Assembly (NCBI RefSeq): GCF_964355755.1 | Contig: NC_092671.1 | Location: forward strand, 34,491,304-34,555,303 | Source of the DNA: Antedon mediterranea | Taxonomy: Eukaryota > Echinodermata > Crinoidea > Comatulida > Antedonidae | Direction: 5' to 3' | Length of the DNA: 64,000 nt | Shown here: positions 1-11,366 of the stretch, one piece after another | Layout of the letters: the number at the start of each line of letters is the position of its first letter | Position numbering within the stretch: the first letter of the stretch is position 1 | Notes under the pieces: model-generated | What the model was told of the DNA's origin: nothing | The model's database searches: none | Seen by the model: the letters and a program-made list of their open reading frames with translations, nothing else | Position numbers and translations under genes: made by a program

Positions 1-1203
1 TGCGGTCAGACTTTTATAATATCATTCTTATGTGTTTTGTAACCAACGTAAACATTTCAATAGTACCGTAAAGCCTATCTTTTAAAAATCACCCGGACGT
101 AAAACTTGCTTTACAATAACTGAATTATTATTTTAAGCCCATGCCTATATACCAGTTTCAGAAAAGACGAAACCGGTTATCTATTATAGCCTAATATGGG
201 CTTAGAAGCGTATTGCGTATCACCATCATAATCGATAGGTAATTTCTGGATTATAACATATTCACTTTATCGGCACCGTTTGGTCAACACGTTTCACCCC
301 ACGCTAACTGGTAGACCACCGTGCCGCAATAATCAATACTCGCGCTAATCAATTAATGTAGGCTCTAAAGTGTAAGTTCAAAAGTATAAATACGATAATC
401 AAAAACTTTAGTAGGCCTACTCAAGGATTGTTGATACTTTAAGCTGTGTGTGTTACTATTTGTTTTCTACTTCTTATTACATTGATTATGGGAGTTGACC
501 TAAATATACGGTAGGCCCGCTATAGGCCTACTCACTTGGTTTACAAACATCCACACTTGAACCACCATATTATTACTCTGCACCCGTATACATATTAGGG
601 TATCTCTCTGCCATGACATTAGAACGTATTTCCACCTCTTGGTCACTCCGTAAACTTACTGGTATCTAAATTATATACCGGTACAAGAGATCTAACTGAG
701 ACTGTAGCCATGTATCATAAAATATATAAATTTTGTGAACGTATACAGCGTTAATAATGTTTTTAAAGAGACCGGGTCATCGAAATAATGGACATATCGA
801 TCGTAAAACGATTTCTTTTGACAGTTCGGAACTCTCAGTTTTTACATACAAAACCGCTATTGATCATGATACCATACACAATTACCACACACAAATGTGT
901 ATAATAATGCCGATTATAACCATTAGTGATGTTATCAACGATTAAAACCGAAGTGAGAAGTCGGACGGAACGTAACATTTTTGTAGGAATGTATACACTT
1001 TTAACGAACGCACACGAACACTGCAATATAAGAACACATTTAGACGACAAACAAATAAGAAGACATTATGTACGATAATTTAGAATCAAGTTTCAATTTA
1101 GAGAATATATATAGATAATAACAATTATGATAACTAAATCGTCCTTCGTTGTTACACTTTGGGATAGAATGAGGAATTGGAAGTATTTTTTATTTTTTTT
1201 AAA
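1..1203. other. Intergenic, no gene seen
   Basis: No conserved coding segment or recognisable repeat on either strand. Stop codons are frequent in all frames. The palindrome TAGGCCTA or its core occurs near 413 and 524. This may be upstream flank or first-intron sequence of the Sp5 gene, whose 5' exon was not located. Confidence 0.5.
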
Positions 1204-1204
1204 C

Positions 1205-1266
1205 CTTATTTTTGGGGTAAAACATTATTTTTGACCAAAAAATTATGTTTTACCCCCAAAAATAAG
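1205..1266. repeat. Short inverted repeat (hairpin)
   Basis: The left arm at 1205-1225 and the right arm at 1245-1266 are reverse complements apart from one extra C in the right arm. The core is TTTTTGGGGTAAAACAT and the spacer is about 19 nt. It could be a degenerate foldback element. No function can be assigned. Confidence 0.7.
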
Positions 1267-1854
1267 TACAGTAGTTAACCGGAGAAATTTAATGTTACTA
1301 GTAGAGACAGTAGAGATTCAATCACTTTTATGTTGGTTCGGTGGGGTTTGCTATGTTTTTTGGAGGTTTGCGGGGTTTAGCAATACCCCACCCGTCAACA
1401 ATCTGATTTATTTTAGGCCGGACCTCTAGGCCTACATTAATTGTCTTCGATTCTCTGCGAATTTATTGTCAGAGAAGCAATTTGCAATACCTACTAATCG
1501 TAAGTAAAAACGGCTCTACGGGAATAAAATCACATTAAAACCAACGATAGTTCACGTACAACTTGCTATGCAAAGTGCCCTCCGAATCAGCGTCTCTCCC
1601 TCTCCCTGCTATAGAGTAATATGCCATAATAATTTTTCCAGGATTAGTTCTTTGCATTAAACAAAACTAAGTTATTAAATATTTATGTTTTAAACACTAA
1701 GTAAAAACTCGCGTCTATAAGCTTTGTTAGAATAATAAATATTTGAAAGAAATTTATTTTATAATTGCTAAGGAGAGTCCTAACTATTATGTAAATCAAC
1801 TAAAATTATACGAATAATCGTGCTTCATATGTACAGTTCTAACGATTATGCTAA

Positions 1855-2383
1855 CTGTAATTTTGTTGCAAAAACTACACATTGGTGAATCGACCTTTGA
1901 CATCTTTTTGCAAGGAAAAGCAGGAAACACTGCTACATATGTTCTTTGAATGTGATCTGGTAAAGAAAATTTGGGAAAATGTAAAACAATATATGTATCG
2001 AAATATCAACAATAACTTAATTATCACCAAAGAAAGTATATGTTTTGGTTTTGGAAAAACACACAGTGATGCAAACATTTTAATTTTAATTACAAAGTGG
2101 TACATATTTAGTTGCAAAATCAAAAAACAATTACTTAATTATAATCATTTATTTCACATTTACCAAAAATACAAGGCAACCATATTATTAACAAAATGAT
2201 TATTATAAAGTGTATTTTTGCGATACATTATTTTTTTTCTTTAATTTCATTACTCTCTTATTTTTGAATGAGTATTATATCGTTTTAATAGTTACGTTGC
2301 CTTTGTATATTAATTTTGTATTATGTATGTGTTGAAATGAAATAAAAAAAAAACAAAAACAAAAAAAAAACTGTAATTTTGTT
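1855..2383 (+). mobile_element. 5'-truncated non-LTR retrotransposon (LINE) insertion with TSD and A-tail
   Basis: The same 13-mer CTGTAATTTTGTT (with a preceding AA) flanks the insert at 1855-1867 and 2371-2383. Just before the second copy is an A-rich tail at 2341-2370 (runs of A broken by single C). Between them is the 3' end of a LINE reading frame. TSD, 3' poly-A and 5' truncation together are the signature of target-primed reverse transcription. The insert is about 500 bp, so it is dead on arrival and non-autonomous. The exact match of the two duplications suggests a fairly young event. The source LINE clade cannot be fixed from this short piece. Confidence 0.85.
1882..2199 (+). pseudogene. 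LINE reverse-transcriptase C-terminal fragment (zf-RVT-like)
   Basis: This open stretch of about 105 codons ends in a stop at 2197-2199 and lies inside the truncated LINE. It contains the pattern 'ETLLHMFFECDLVKKIWENV' followed by a Trp/Tyr-rich tail with 'KWYIFSCKIKKQ'. That is typical of the zinc-binding region after the polymerase domain of L1/Tx1-type LINE ORF2 proteins: E-x-x-x-H-x-F-x-x-C, then W-x-x-V. No catalytic polymerase motif or endonuclease is present, because the copy is 5'-truncated. The frame has no host promoter or initiating ATG (its 5' limit is arbitrary), so it is a relic rather than a gene. Confidence 0.8.
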
Positions 2384-2490
2384 TTAAATGTTCAATCAGT
2401 AATACTATTTTAACTTTGGCCTATTGAGTTTTATTTTTCAATTTGATGTAGGCCTATACTGTATTGTCTTTTAATTTTTGTTTTATCGTT

Positions 2491-2833
2491 TTAAAGATGT
2501 ATTGTCCCTCTGAAAATAAATTCTTAAAAAGTTTTTTGTTGAATATTCTATTTTAATATAACGCAATAGTTATCCACTTTGACCAAAAATTGGATCTAAA
2601 AAATATGTATTTACCTGAACAAAAAATGTAGTTTAAAGCAAAAAATGGTCAAATTAGCTGCCAGACAATGGAATTTTGGTTGAATTTAACCATTTATTTT
2701 GTCATTTTAGAAGTGAAAACATTTTTTTTTCTACGGAAGTGATTAACTTTATTAAAACTACAAAATAAGATATTCAAAGTCTGAATAAATTAATCTTCAT
2801 TTTTCATGTTTTTGGGGGACAATACATCTTTAA
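2491..2833. mobile_element. MITE family A, full-length copy 1
   Basis: The element is about 340 bp and bounded by terminal inverted repeats TTAAAGATGTATTGTCCC (left) and its reverse complement ending at about 2833. It has no coding capacity. Its interior matches, in opposite orientation, the copy at 8674-8983. It also matches degraded copies near 10.1 kb and 61.5-62.3 kb, with shared pieces such as ACGGAAGTGATTAACTTTAT. The target-site duplication is ambiguous: TA or TTAA would both fit the outer bases. Confidence 0.8.
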
Positions 2834-3011
2834 CCATGTCAAGTATTTTAACTTTAAATGAACCAATACAATTGCCTGAATCTTGAACGTATCCAAACAT
2901 ATTTAAAAAGAAGATTTAAGAAAAGTTGTGTCAGCAGAACAATTTCAATTAAAATATAATAGATATTATATAATTTAATATATATAAATTATTATAGAAA
3001 TCCAAAGGCAA

Positions 3012-3165
3012 ATTACTGAAAAATGGCAATGCTGTGGGTATCAGTGGTTGAATCTCAATAGAGATACAAAACAAGCGAAAAGCTAAATCAAAACGATAAA
3101 GTAAAACAGCCAGAAAAGTTAGCAGAGCTTTCAGGCAACACTAGCCCTTCATCATTGGAAGTGAA
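3012..3165 (+). repeat. Dispersed repeat family B, copy 1
   Basis: The segment shares ordered blocks with 34229-34372: AATTACTGAA, GGGTATCAGTGG, AAACAGCCAGAAAA and GGCAACACTAGCCCTTC (GGTAACACTAACCCTTC in the other copy). Two diverged copies 31 kb apart indicate an old interspersed element. No coding potential or clear terminal repeats were seen. Confidence 0.6.
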
Positions 3166-3219
3166 AATTATTAAATTATTATAAAAATATAGTTAAGTAT
3201 CCAACCATATAATAATATA

Positions 3220-3383
3220 CTTTCCTCTTATTAATTATCCATAGTTGGATTAAAATAATAGAAATTTGTTTGCCAAATACATTAGACATTGAATTGCTGT
3301 TATTTTCCTCATATTAATCTATAGTTAGATTAAAATAATAGGCCTTGTTCGCCAAATACATTGGACATTGAATTGCGTTATTA
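3220..3383. repeat. Tandem duplication, about 80-bp unit
   Basis: Two adjacent copies (about 3220-3301 and 3302-3383) share TTGGATTAAAATAATAG and GCCAAATACATTRGACATTG with scattered substitutions and small indels. Confidence 0.75.
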
Positions 3384-6189
3384 TAATACCTAATAATAGC
3401 GGCGGCGTTCTTTAACCAGACTAATAATCCTCAAATTATAATATAAACTTGTCAGAATTATGTTTCTTTTAGATAATATCGGTCAAAACACAACGATAAC
3501 CTTCCATTACAAATCAATTTAGTGGTAATCATTGGATTATAGGATTAAATTGATGGTTAATTTGTTAACGAATCTTGCATACAGTCAGTAAAAAACATTC
3601 ACGTTTTTATTGATAGCATCGCCTTGGTACCGAACACTAACATTTAAATTGATTCTGCAAAACCTTGTTAAGGGATTTGAAGATCCAATGTCTCTTTAAG
3701 AACTGAAAATGTAAAATTATTACGTTTTAATTTTATTAGCAATTAAAAAAGGCAGTTATAGAGTAAAAACACAATTACATTTTAATTTCTTCTAAATCGT
3801 TTATTGATTTTTTTTTCGCATGAATTTTTTAAAGTTAGGTTTACTTTAAACCTTCTCTCTCTAAATATATTATTATTTTGTCAACTTTCAACAAAGTTAG
3901 ATAGAAAAAGAAAATCTCTTCTTGTTTACATCAATTCACATTATATATCTAGCATCTAAGCATAATAATAATGTGTGTTTTGTTTAAACTTACATACAGT
4001 AGGATAAATTAAACTTTTAAACGTTTTTCGTTTGCTAATTTTATTATTGAAATTACAAATTAAAAAGTCAAATTATTATCCAAAGGTATCTAGGCCTACA
4101 AGTACTACTATTTCTGTTCTAATCTCTAAATAATTGTTTTGAGATATCATTATGAAGTGAAATTTCATGTTTCTGATTTAATATATACAAAAAAATTATT
4201 GCTTTAATTATTTTTGTATTCCGTCATATCACGCTTGTTGAAAATCATTGTTATAAATATACCCTACATTTTAAGACGAATTTAAAACTAAGTAAAAAGT
4301 TCAAAATGCATAGCTCAATTGACAACGTGATTCTTTTTTTCTTAAATAAATTTCTAAATCGTGGATTTTTTTTGATTTTTTATATATATTATTATATTTA
4401 ACATAAATTGATAAATCATGAATCTTATTTCTAAAATAAATTTAGAAATCTTGGTTCATATTTTGAAATAAATTTCAAAATAATCTTGATTCTTATTCTT
4501 TAAATAATTCATGTATATTGCTTTTTAAAATTAAGTTTTTAAGTAAACACTGTCCAATGCATAAATAAGAGAAAATGTCAAAAAACTAATGTTTCTTTGT
4601 TTAACCATGTACAATGACAACATATAATTCTAAACTAAACTACTTTGAAATTAAACATAAAATACAGTATTACATTTGTACAAGCCTGGGTTTACCGAAG
4701 CATTGCCATTTATTTTGTAAATTTACAAAGTTATGTCGATTTTTGTTGAAACGTGACATTAAAAACATATTACGTTGTCGCGACAAATTTGCTTTCATAA
4801 TATTAAGTTAACTTGTTACCATGAATCTACTGTTATTCGACAAACCGCTGTTTCTCATTTTTTTTTTAATTCTTGTATAAGTATATAGCTCTGCTAGTGT
4901 TTGATGTGGAGATTTACCTGTTTATAGTTCTTTATATTGTGTGACTTGCAATAACTTTTTGCTCTTTCAGATAACAACATCAGTTTTCTTTAAGCGATCT
5001 GCTATATTACACTCTTTTATTTATTTTTTTTATATTTTATATGCAAAACTAAAAGATGTACAGTATGAAATTAAAGTGGGGTGTTTTTTTTTTTATCGCA
5101 ACAACAACATACAGTACGGTACAATATTCTGGGGGGAAAAAACGAAACATTTTTTAATTCAAGTCATCAAAATTTCCATTTGCCAAAAAAGTGTTTTTGT
5201 CAAATAATAAATACAAATTGTTAACCTAATTGCATTCACTATCAAATTGTTACATAATTATGTGTTTTTAAGTTAGAAATTCAATATTTATACCTATATT
5301 AGTTATTTCAAAATATACACACTTAATAAATAGGTAAATCTTTAAAAATTAATCACTTAATAATTTGGATCGATCTGTTAAATCAATAAAAAATTTCTTC
5401 TTTTTCAACAGTGGTGAAACAGACCAAAAGTCGTAAAATAGGCCATTAAAAAAAAGCAGGGTACACGACTTTTTTTGTAACTCGACTCTCAATTAATATC
5501 ATCGAAAAAGCAAAACACCTACCAATGGTATTTTTTGTCTCATTTTTATTCTTTATTGTATTTGGTAAAAAGTTTGAACAAACACATTTTTGCGAAAATA
5601 GCGAATAGTTCCTTACTCTTCCATACTATTCCAGTTTAAATAGTTTTAAGATAACTTCACAATATATTATTATACGGTCTCATTTGAAAAACTTATTTTA
5701 TTTCTATGTATTTTTTAATTTATATTTGCATCATTATGTATTTGTACCATCTTAGTTAATAGGGGATGGTTAAGCACATCATACGATCATTACTTTTTGT
5801 TTTTCTATACACAACATTTTTTTAAAGATTAGAAAATAAAAAAACATATCTTTAGGCATATTCATTCATTTATTTATTTGGTCAAACTTAATTTTAACTA
5901 CAATTCAAGATAGTACAATAAAATCAAGATTACAAGCTAATCAATATTTTTTTTCATGTATGACACTGCACTAAATTTCAACACTGTTCTATTCATCATC
6001 AATTTCTCCATTTTCAGTAAATTTCGTTTTTGTACAACACCACCATCCGTTACCTCTTATAATAATGACTGCAATTATAATAGTTACATACCGATAACAT
6101 ACATTAATTTACGTAATGTTGTTCAAATATTAGTAATAAAGTTGTTAAAGTACCACCGGACAGTAGCCGGCGACCATAGTAGTTTACGT
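3384..6189. other. AT-rich intergenic or intronic DNA, no gene seen
   Basis: Long A+T-rich stretch with homopolymer runs. A local partial duplication near 4320-4510 shares AAATAAATTT(C/A) and ATCTTGRTTC words. No peptide of recognisable family appears in any frame. It may contain the unlocated 5' exon of Sp5. Confidence 0.5.
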
Positions 6190-6335
6190 GGGTGATTGAT
6201 GCGCGCCGAGTATGCAAATGATAAATTCGCGCCATAAACCATGCATGAACGTATAACTATTATTGTCTGATGTGACTGATTAAATTACATTCGTAATAAC
6301 AAACCCGTCATTATTTTCGCTATATCGCTTTGATC
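6190..6335 (+). promoter_or_regulatory. Candidate Sp5 proximal regulatory cluster
   Basis: Just upstream of the main Sp5 exon are three sites within about 125 bp. They are the octamer ATGCAAAT (6212-6219), an E2F-like TTCGCGCC nearby, and a full TCF/LEF consensus CTTTGATC (6328-6335). Sp5 is a known Wnt/beta-catenin target in vertebrates, so a TCF site here is plausible. Single motifs occur by chance, so whether this is promoter or intronic enhancer is inference. Confidence 0.35.
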
Positions 6336-6467
6336 GCACTCATCAAAACGTGCCGACACATCATTGAAATACTTGTTTAATACACATATGGAAATAATTA
6401 TTTTCCGATAACCTCGTATATTTTTTTCAATATTATGTTAATGTGAATTTCTTTTATTTTATTGCAG

Positions 6468-7589
6468 AATTTCGGCTCTTGTAACCCACTTGAAATGCTG
6501 GTGGAGACGTGCAAGAACGTAGGGAAAGGCGATCCTGTCGTAATGCCAAAAGCGGCTTCAAGTCAACTTCATGAGTTTGTTCCGCCTCCACTACGATCAC
6601 AACCGGATGCACATCACCATGTCATGGATTCGTCAAGACCAACCGTTCCCAGGCTAGCAACTGCTTTGATTTCACCACTACGACAACCGGTAGCGACAGT
6701 GGCAACATCGTCTGCTCATATGCCAACGTGTTTGCAATATAATCTACCATTAACACCACCCGCAGAAAGTTCAACTGCAAAACATGATTTGTTCCGCAGG
6801 GGGTGTAGATCTTCGTGTTCTTGCGGAACGTCCAGCATGTTTCAAAGACCGTATTATTCACATCTTCGACCATCGGAAATGCCTCTGTATTTACCTATGG
6901 ACACTTGTACATTCCCAGCGCCGAGCCTAGTAAATAAATACATGGCATCTATGGATTCGCTTAGATGTCAACCAGGTCGATGCCCTTCCACGTCATCCTG
7001 TTGTAGGCACTATCCAATAGTTCCCTCTCACACATCTCCTACCAACAGTTTACAATCACTGACGTCATCATCGTCATTACTAGACTATTCTGGTTTCCCG
7101 GCACAACCGGGAGCATGTATATCACCAGCATATATAACTGGTGTAAACGATTTCTTACCGCATGTTGGTTACACTCCGCAAATACCTTTTCATCCTTCAC
7201 CAACTTCAATGTTGTCGAAATTGGCGGCGCGACGATGCAGACGATGCCAATGCCCGAACTGTCAAAAACCAACAGACCCAGCTGATAAACACAAGAAAAA
7301 ACAACATATTTGTCACATTGAAGGGTGCGGCAAGGTTTACGGTAAAACGTCCCATCTAAAGGCGCACCTCAGGTGGCATTCTGGCGAAAGACCATTTGTC
7401 TGCCATTGGTTATTTTGCGGTAAAAGTTTTACCCGCTCTGATGAGTTACAGCGCCATCTTCGAACACATACTGGAGAAAAGAAATTCGTTTGTTCAGAGT
7501 GCGGCAAACGATTTATGAGGAGCGATCATCTTGCTAAACACACAAAGACTCACATTGTGACGAAAAAGAAAGCCACAAAGGATACTTAA
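6468..7589 (+). CDS. Sp5: Transcription factor Sp5 / buttonhead-type, main (last) exon
   Basis: Nuclear GC-box-binding zinc-finger factor of the Sp/KLF superfamily. The exon opens after the acceptor TTTTATTTTATTGCAG (phase 0), so its first codons are AAT TTC GGC and no true start lies in it. A short 5' exon is missing, as in vertebrate Sp5. Counting from the preceding TTG at 6462, it shows an SP-box-like [10 protein letters not shown] (8-17), the Sp5 signature LPLTPP (95-100) and a Btd box [11 protein letters not shown] (257-267). Three C2H2 fingers follow: C284/C289/H302/H306, C314/C319/H332/H336 and C344/C347/H360/H364. Recognition residues are of Sp type (KTSHLKA, RSDELQR, RSDHLAK). All zinc ligands are intact. 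The linker holds an unusual cysteine-rich stretch (C115-C181). The stop codon is TAA at 7587-7589. Sp5 identity rests on LPLTPP plus ARRCRRC. Confidence 0.95.
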   Translation, partial: NFGSCNPLEMLVETCKNVGKGDPVVMPKAASSQLHEFVPPPLRSQPDAHHHVMDSSRPTVPRLATALISPLRQPVATVATSSAHMPTCLQYNLPLTPPAESSTAKHDLFRRGCRSSCSCGTSSMFQRPYYSHLRPSEMPLYLPMDTCTFPAPSLVNKYMASMDSLRCQPGRCPSTSSCCRHYPIVPSHTSPTNSLQSLTSSSSLLDYSGFPAQPGACISPAYITGVNDFLPHVGYTPQIPFHPSPTSMLSKLAARRCRRCQCPNCQKPTDPADKHKKKQHICHIEGCGKVYGKTSHLKAHLRWHSGERPFVCHWLFCGKSFTRSDELQRHLRTHTGEKKFVCSECGKRFMRSDHLAKHTKTHIVTKKKATKDT

Positions 7590-7967
7590 ACATTATAACA
7601 ATATTTTCTCAAACATTTTCTACTTAACTCAATCTCGCTTTAAACATAATTTATGCTCCATGCAGTCTTGAAATGATTGTTTCACTACGTATATTATGTC
7701 TTCTAATAATCCAAGGATTGAATATCAGTCTAAATTGTACGGAGTGACCCCTGAATCAATTTAATTGGATTGAAATCAATCATTATTCAGTTGAATATTG
7801 TACTTTATCGAGTTATATTGTGTGTCTTATTGGAGGAATTATTCGTCCATCGTTTTAATTAGTCTTTATATAGTTCAGTTAACTATGGTTAAAGTATACA
7901 GAGTGTAATACCTGTGTTTTGAGCGTTTTTATAAATCGTTTAATTTATTAAATTAAGATATAATAAA
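7590..7967 (+). other. Probable Sp5 3' UTR with poly(A) signal
   Basis: AT-rich sequence after the Sp5 stop. The first canonical AATAAA on the + strand is at 7962-7967, giving a 3' UTR of about 0.4 kb. Cleavage would fall about 10-30 nt further on. No coding potential. Confidence 0.5.
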
Positions 7968-8171
7968 CAAATATAGTATTGTTAATTTATAAAATTCATA
8001 GCAATTATATCATTCCATGTTTTAAATTTATTGCGTTGTGTTTATTATATGTATGAATTATTGTAACTTTATATACGAAGAAAATATTTAAAATTGAGGT
8101 GTTATGTGTTATCTATATACGCTGCGCACAACGCAAATGCGTATACATTAATGTAATAGGTCTACTAATGC

Positions 8172-8311
8172 TTGGTTCTCACTAGAGAAGAAACACGAGA
8201 ATGTAACGCTACGTAAGTGATTTGACCAATCACAAGCGATGGAGTATTCAAACTGTCTCTTGTCATTGGTCAACTCGCTTACGTTGCGTCTACGTCTCTA
8301 GCTGGAACGAA
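8172..8311. mobile_element. MITE family C, copy 1
   Basis: About 140 bp, an imperfect palindrome with ends like TTGGTTCTCACTAG and its complement CTAGCTGGAACGAAACT. The centre carries TTGACCAATCACAAGCGATG and the mirrored CTTGTCATTGGTCAACTCGC. Other copies are at 16.1-16.55, 18.5 and 23.0 kb. It brings CCAAT words with it, which should not be read as promoters. Confidence 0.75.
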
Positions 8312-8673
8312 ACTTAACGGAAGGAAATGGTGAACCGCAGCGATAACGTCACTAAAATTGATTGTAAGCATAAACAAATACAGATCTCCCTAATGATTTT
8401 ATGGCGTAAAGTTAAACAGACTACGTGTAAATGCTATATGCCAAATCCATACAAACTTTGGGTAAATGCATAACTTACGTTTGAACTTATAAATACGCCA
8501 TAATAAGCATGGAAAAAATAGCGCCACCACACGATTTATTATTATTTCATACCCAACTCGATTGTATTTATTGTTATTTCTTTTATTTTGTAACGAGTGT
8601 ACCGAATATGACCCGTTGGTATGTTTACATTTTGCAAGGCTTTATGACAAAAAAATTACAAAGATTTATTGTT

Positions 8674-8983
8674 TTAAAGATGTATTGCCCCCCCCCCCTA
8701 CCCCACCCAAAAAAGATTAATTATAATTAAATCAAACTTTGAATAGGTTATTTTGTTGTTGTCCCTTCCGTAAACACAAATTCAACTAAAAACCCATTGG
8801 CTGGACTGGAAGCCAATTTGACTATTTTTTGCTTTAAATTAGGCCTACAGTTTTTTTCAGGTAGGCCTAAATACATTTTTTTTTTATTCAATTTTTTTTT
8901 TCAAAGTAGATAACTATTATGTGACATTAAAATGGCATATTCAATAAAAACAAAATTTGTTCAAGGAGACAATACATCTTTAA
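8674..8983. mobile_element. MITE family A, full-length copy 2
   Basis: Starts TTAAAGATGTATTG followed by an 11-C run (8688-8698) and ends GACAATACATCTTTAA. About 310 bp. The reverse complement of its interior aligns with copy 1 at 2491-2833. It carries two TAGGCCTA words inside. Confidence 0.8.
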
Positions 8984-10069
8984 TTTTGATTTTGACATCC
9001 CTTCAGCAGTTCTAACGACATTTGTCCATTTGGGACGGTCATGTTTTATTTTCATACATTTTTATAGAAATAGAAAAGATTATTTGATTATTCATGTTTA
9101 AACGTTACATGATTATTTTCTTATTTTATTATATCAATTGTATAATTTAGACCGTTTACACAAACCTATGTTATAATTATTAGTGTTAATGTTATATATA
9201 ACAGATTATATTTGAGAAACTGCAGTATTTTGAGTTTAATACCACGTGCTTATTTTAACTGCGTATCACGTGATTATTTTAACTGATCTCCACAAAATAT
9301 CCATTATAATGAATCGTGAATAAATCACCAACCGCATGTTACATCTCACTCGAGTCGGCTTGTTTGTGTAGTCAGCACTTTTAATTACTTTTGATTGCAG
9401 AAATTCTTTTGATGTTTCCCGATTAGCGTTTTATGTCCTGTCCCGTCACTGTCATCGCGCATCCTAATTTTCTTCCATTTTTTTATTTAGTCGAAACGGT
9501 TTTGCATCATTACGTAACATTCCAGTACATTAATAATTTATCCTTATTTCAGCCATTCCTCCAGTGATTGAACAAAGTCTAAAATATATTAATGATATTA
9601 AAACACGTGATAATATATTTCCCTGAACTCGATCGAAATACTGGAGCAATATAATGGAAGGTGGGAAGAAATACTACAATCTGAAAAAAAATCTTATTTT
9701 ATTGTTAACGCCTGTATAAACACAGCAACAAAACTGTCAACAACAAAAAAGATCGTGAATAAACTTTGAATCCGACTTTAGGATATGCTGGATATATTAT
9801 TCACCTTTTCTTAACATTAGCTCCCGGCCCGTAAGATCTGTTCCGGCGATAACTCTTATTGGGAGCTGCTAAATGCGTTACAGAATGGACCTAGCAGTAC
9901 CTCTGCATGATATTCACCATTTATTTTCTGTGAAAGCGCTTAGAAATGTTTGTAGTATGGCCTCTTTGACAATTATCATCAGTTAATATCTATATAATAT
10001 CTTATTTACAAAATGCTAATTCTTGCAATTAATTATTGTTAACCATGAATTTGACATAAATTGTCTACC
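8984..10069. other. Intergenic, no gene seen
   Basis: No coding segment recognised. Two CACGTG E-boxes at 9243-9248 and 9267-9272 lie in a short direct duplication (CACGTG-n-TTATTTTAACTG). A more complex, less AT-rich block at about 9820-9990 stands out from its surroundings and could be a conserved non-coding element, but that cannot be judged here. Confidence 0.45.
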
Positions 10070-10215
10070 TTAAAAAAATTGGGTTTTTTTGTAGAATATG
10101 CCATGTTAATGTCACATAATCGTTACCAACTTTAGCCAAAAAATGTGATAAAAAAAACTTATCTTAATCTAAATTATTTTTTAATCCTCATATTTCATGA
10201 CAGTACACCTTTAAA
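10070..10215. mobile_element. MITE family A, internally deleted remnant
   Basis: Contains GAATATGCCATGTTAATGTC and ACATAAT, matching the reverse complement of copy 2. It ends with a decayed terminus GACAGTACACCTTTAA in place of GACAATACATCTTTAA. Confidence 0.6.
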
Positions 10216-10845
10216 TGAGAAATAATAAAATAATTTGTCTGCAGGCAGTAACAGTCACGTCCATTTTAAGAGCTCCGTAGAAATCTATTTACCAGGCCAC
10301 TGAGGGTTCCGATACTCTGAAAGTTTCTTATAGTTGTCACGTAATGGTTCAGCCACACTCTAGTAGCACATTAGGTCAATAGTTTTAAACGGTAGTCTTG
10401 ATGCAAACTGTTTGAAGTTTCGTAGAAGGAATAATATCTGCTTCTTGAAACAAGTACTGTTCTTAAATAATATCTCGATAAATTAGATACATGCTAGTGC
10501 GCCCTCTCTCCTATTAAAACTGTATTAACCAATCCACCGATTGGAAGTTATGTAATCGGATAATAATTAATAATTTTTTTTTCGGGTTTGAAGTAGATAC
10601 TTACAATAATCTTAGGGATGGTGTTGGATCTAGTAGTGGAGTAAATCATTCTCATATTTGTTGTACATTATTTTAGCTGGCTCAAGCGAACCTGAAATGT
10701 GGATAATTCATATGAAGACAACAATATCGGTAAATGTCGCCCCCTGGTGTTTCAAAACTTATTCACAAAAAGAAACTAAAATACTGTACGGTAACTATGT
10801 TCGTACCTTACACCATCCATCTGCTATGGCACGCCACACTGTCAT

Positions 10846-11366
10846 TTATTCGGAAATAAAAAGATATATACAAACTAATTGGATAACTCTAGATATTTCT
10901 ATTGAAAACATTTCTGAATAAATGATAACTGCTTTATTTAAATTAAAATCTAAAATGATAAAGGAATGGAGCGATTTTAAATTTTTTAATTCTTGGTTAA
11001 AATGATTCCATAATTTAGGTCCTGACACTGAGAAACAATTGAAATGCTTACGTTTTCTAATCTTATTCTTATTATGACTATGGTAAAAAGGTTTTTGAGA
11101 GTGATAAAAAAAAAGTACAATTAGTTGTGTAATTTTGATATCCGTACTTTTGTACGAATATCAATAAGACCAATTTGGTACTTATTGATATCCGCAAGTT
11201 TAAGAAATTTGTAAAGTATTATTGGACTTGGATAAAGTAACTGTGAAATGTTCTTTTCTTCAGTTATCAGTTTGTCTTGTGATCTGGTATTATTATATAT
11301 TATGACTATTGCAAAAACAATTTGTTTAAAGAGTGGTGAAAAGTACACAACTATATTGGTTATCAC
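10846..11366 (-). pseudogene. Degenerate CR1/L2-like LINE reverse-transcriptase 3' remnant
   Basis: Minus-strand translation, shifting frame at least once, gives two blocks in order. 'IILYKFLKLADINKYQIGL' (about 11150-11210) is followed by a basic stretch. Then comes 'SVSGPKLWNHFNQELKNL' with 'SLHSF' (about 10950-11030). This order (I-L-K-L-x-D-I-x-K-Y-Q-x-G, then G-P-x-L-W-N, then S-x-x-S-F) is the C-terminal region of CR1/L2/Daphne-type LINE polymerases. Frames are broken by stops and shifts and no catalytic motif remains. It has no relation to the neighbouring genes and is inactive. Confidence 0.7.

Noticed and set aside
1205-1266. Hairpin followed by T/A runs as a bacterial-type terminator
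   Set aside because: The window is eukaryotic (spliced genes, LINEs), so the hairpin is better viewed as a small inverted repeat.
6622-7359. Open frames on the other strand and other frames within the Sp5 exon
   Set aside because: Shadow frames of the conserved zinc-finger coding sequence.
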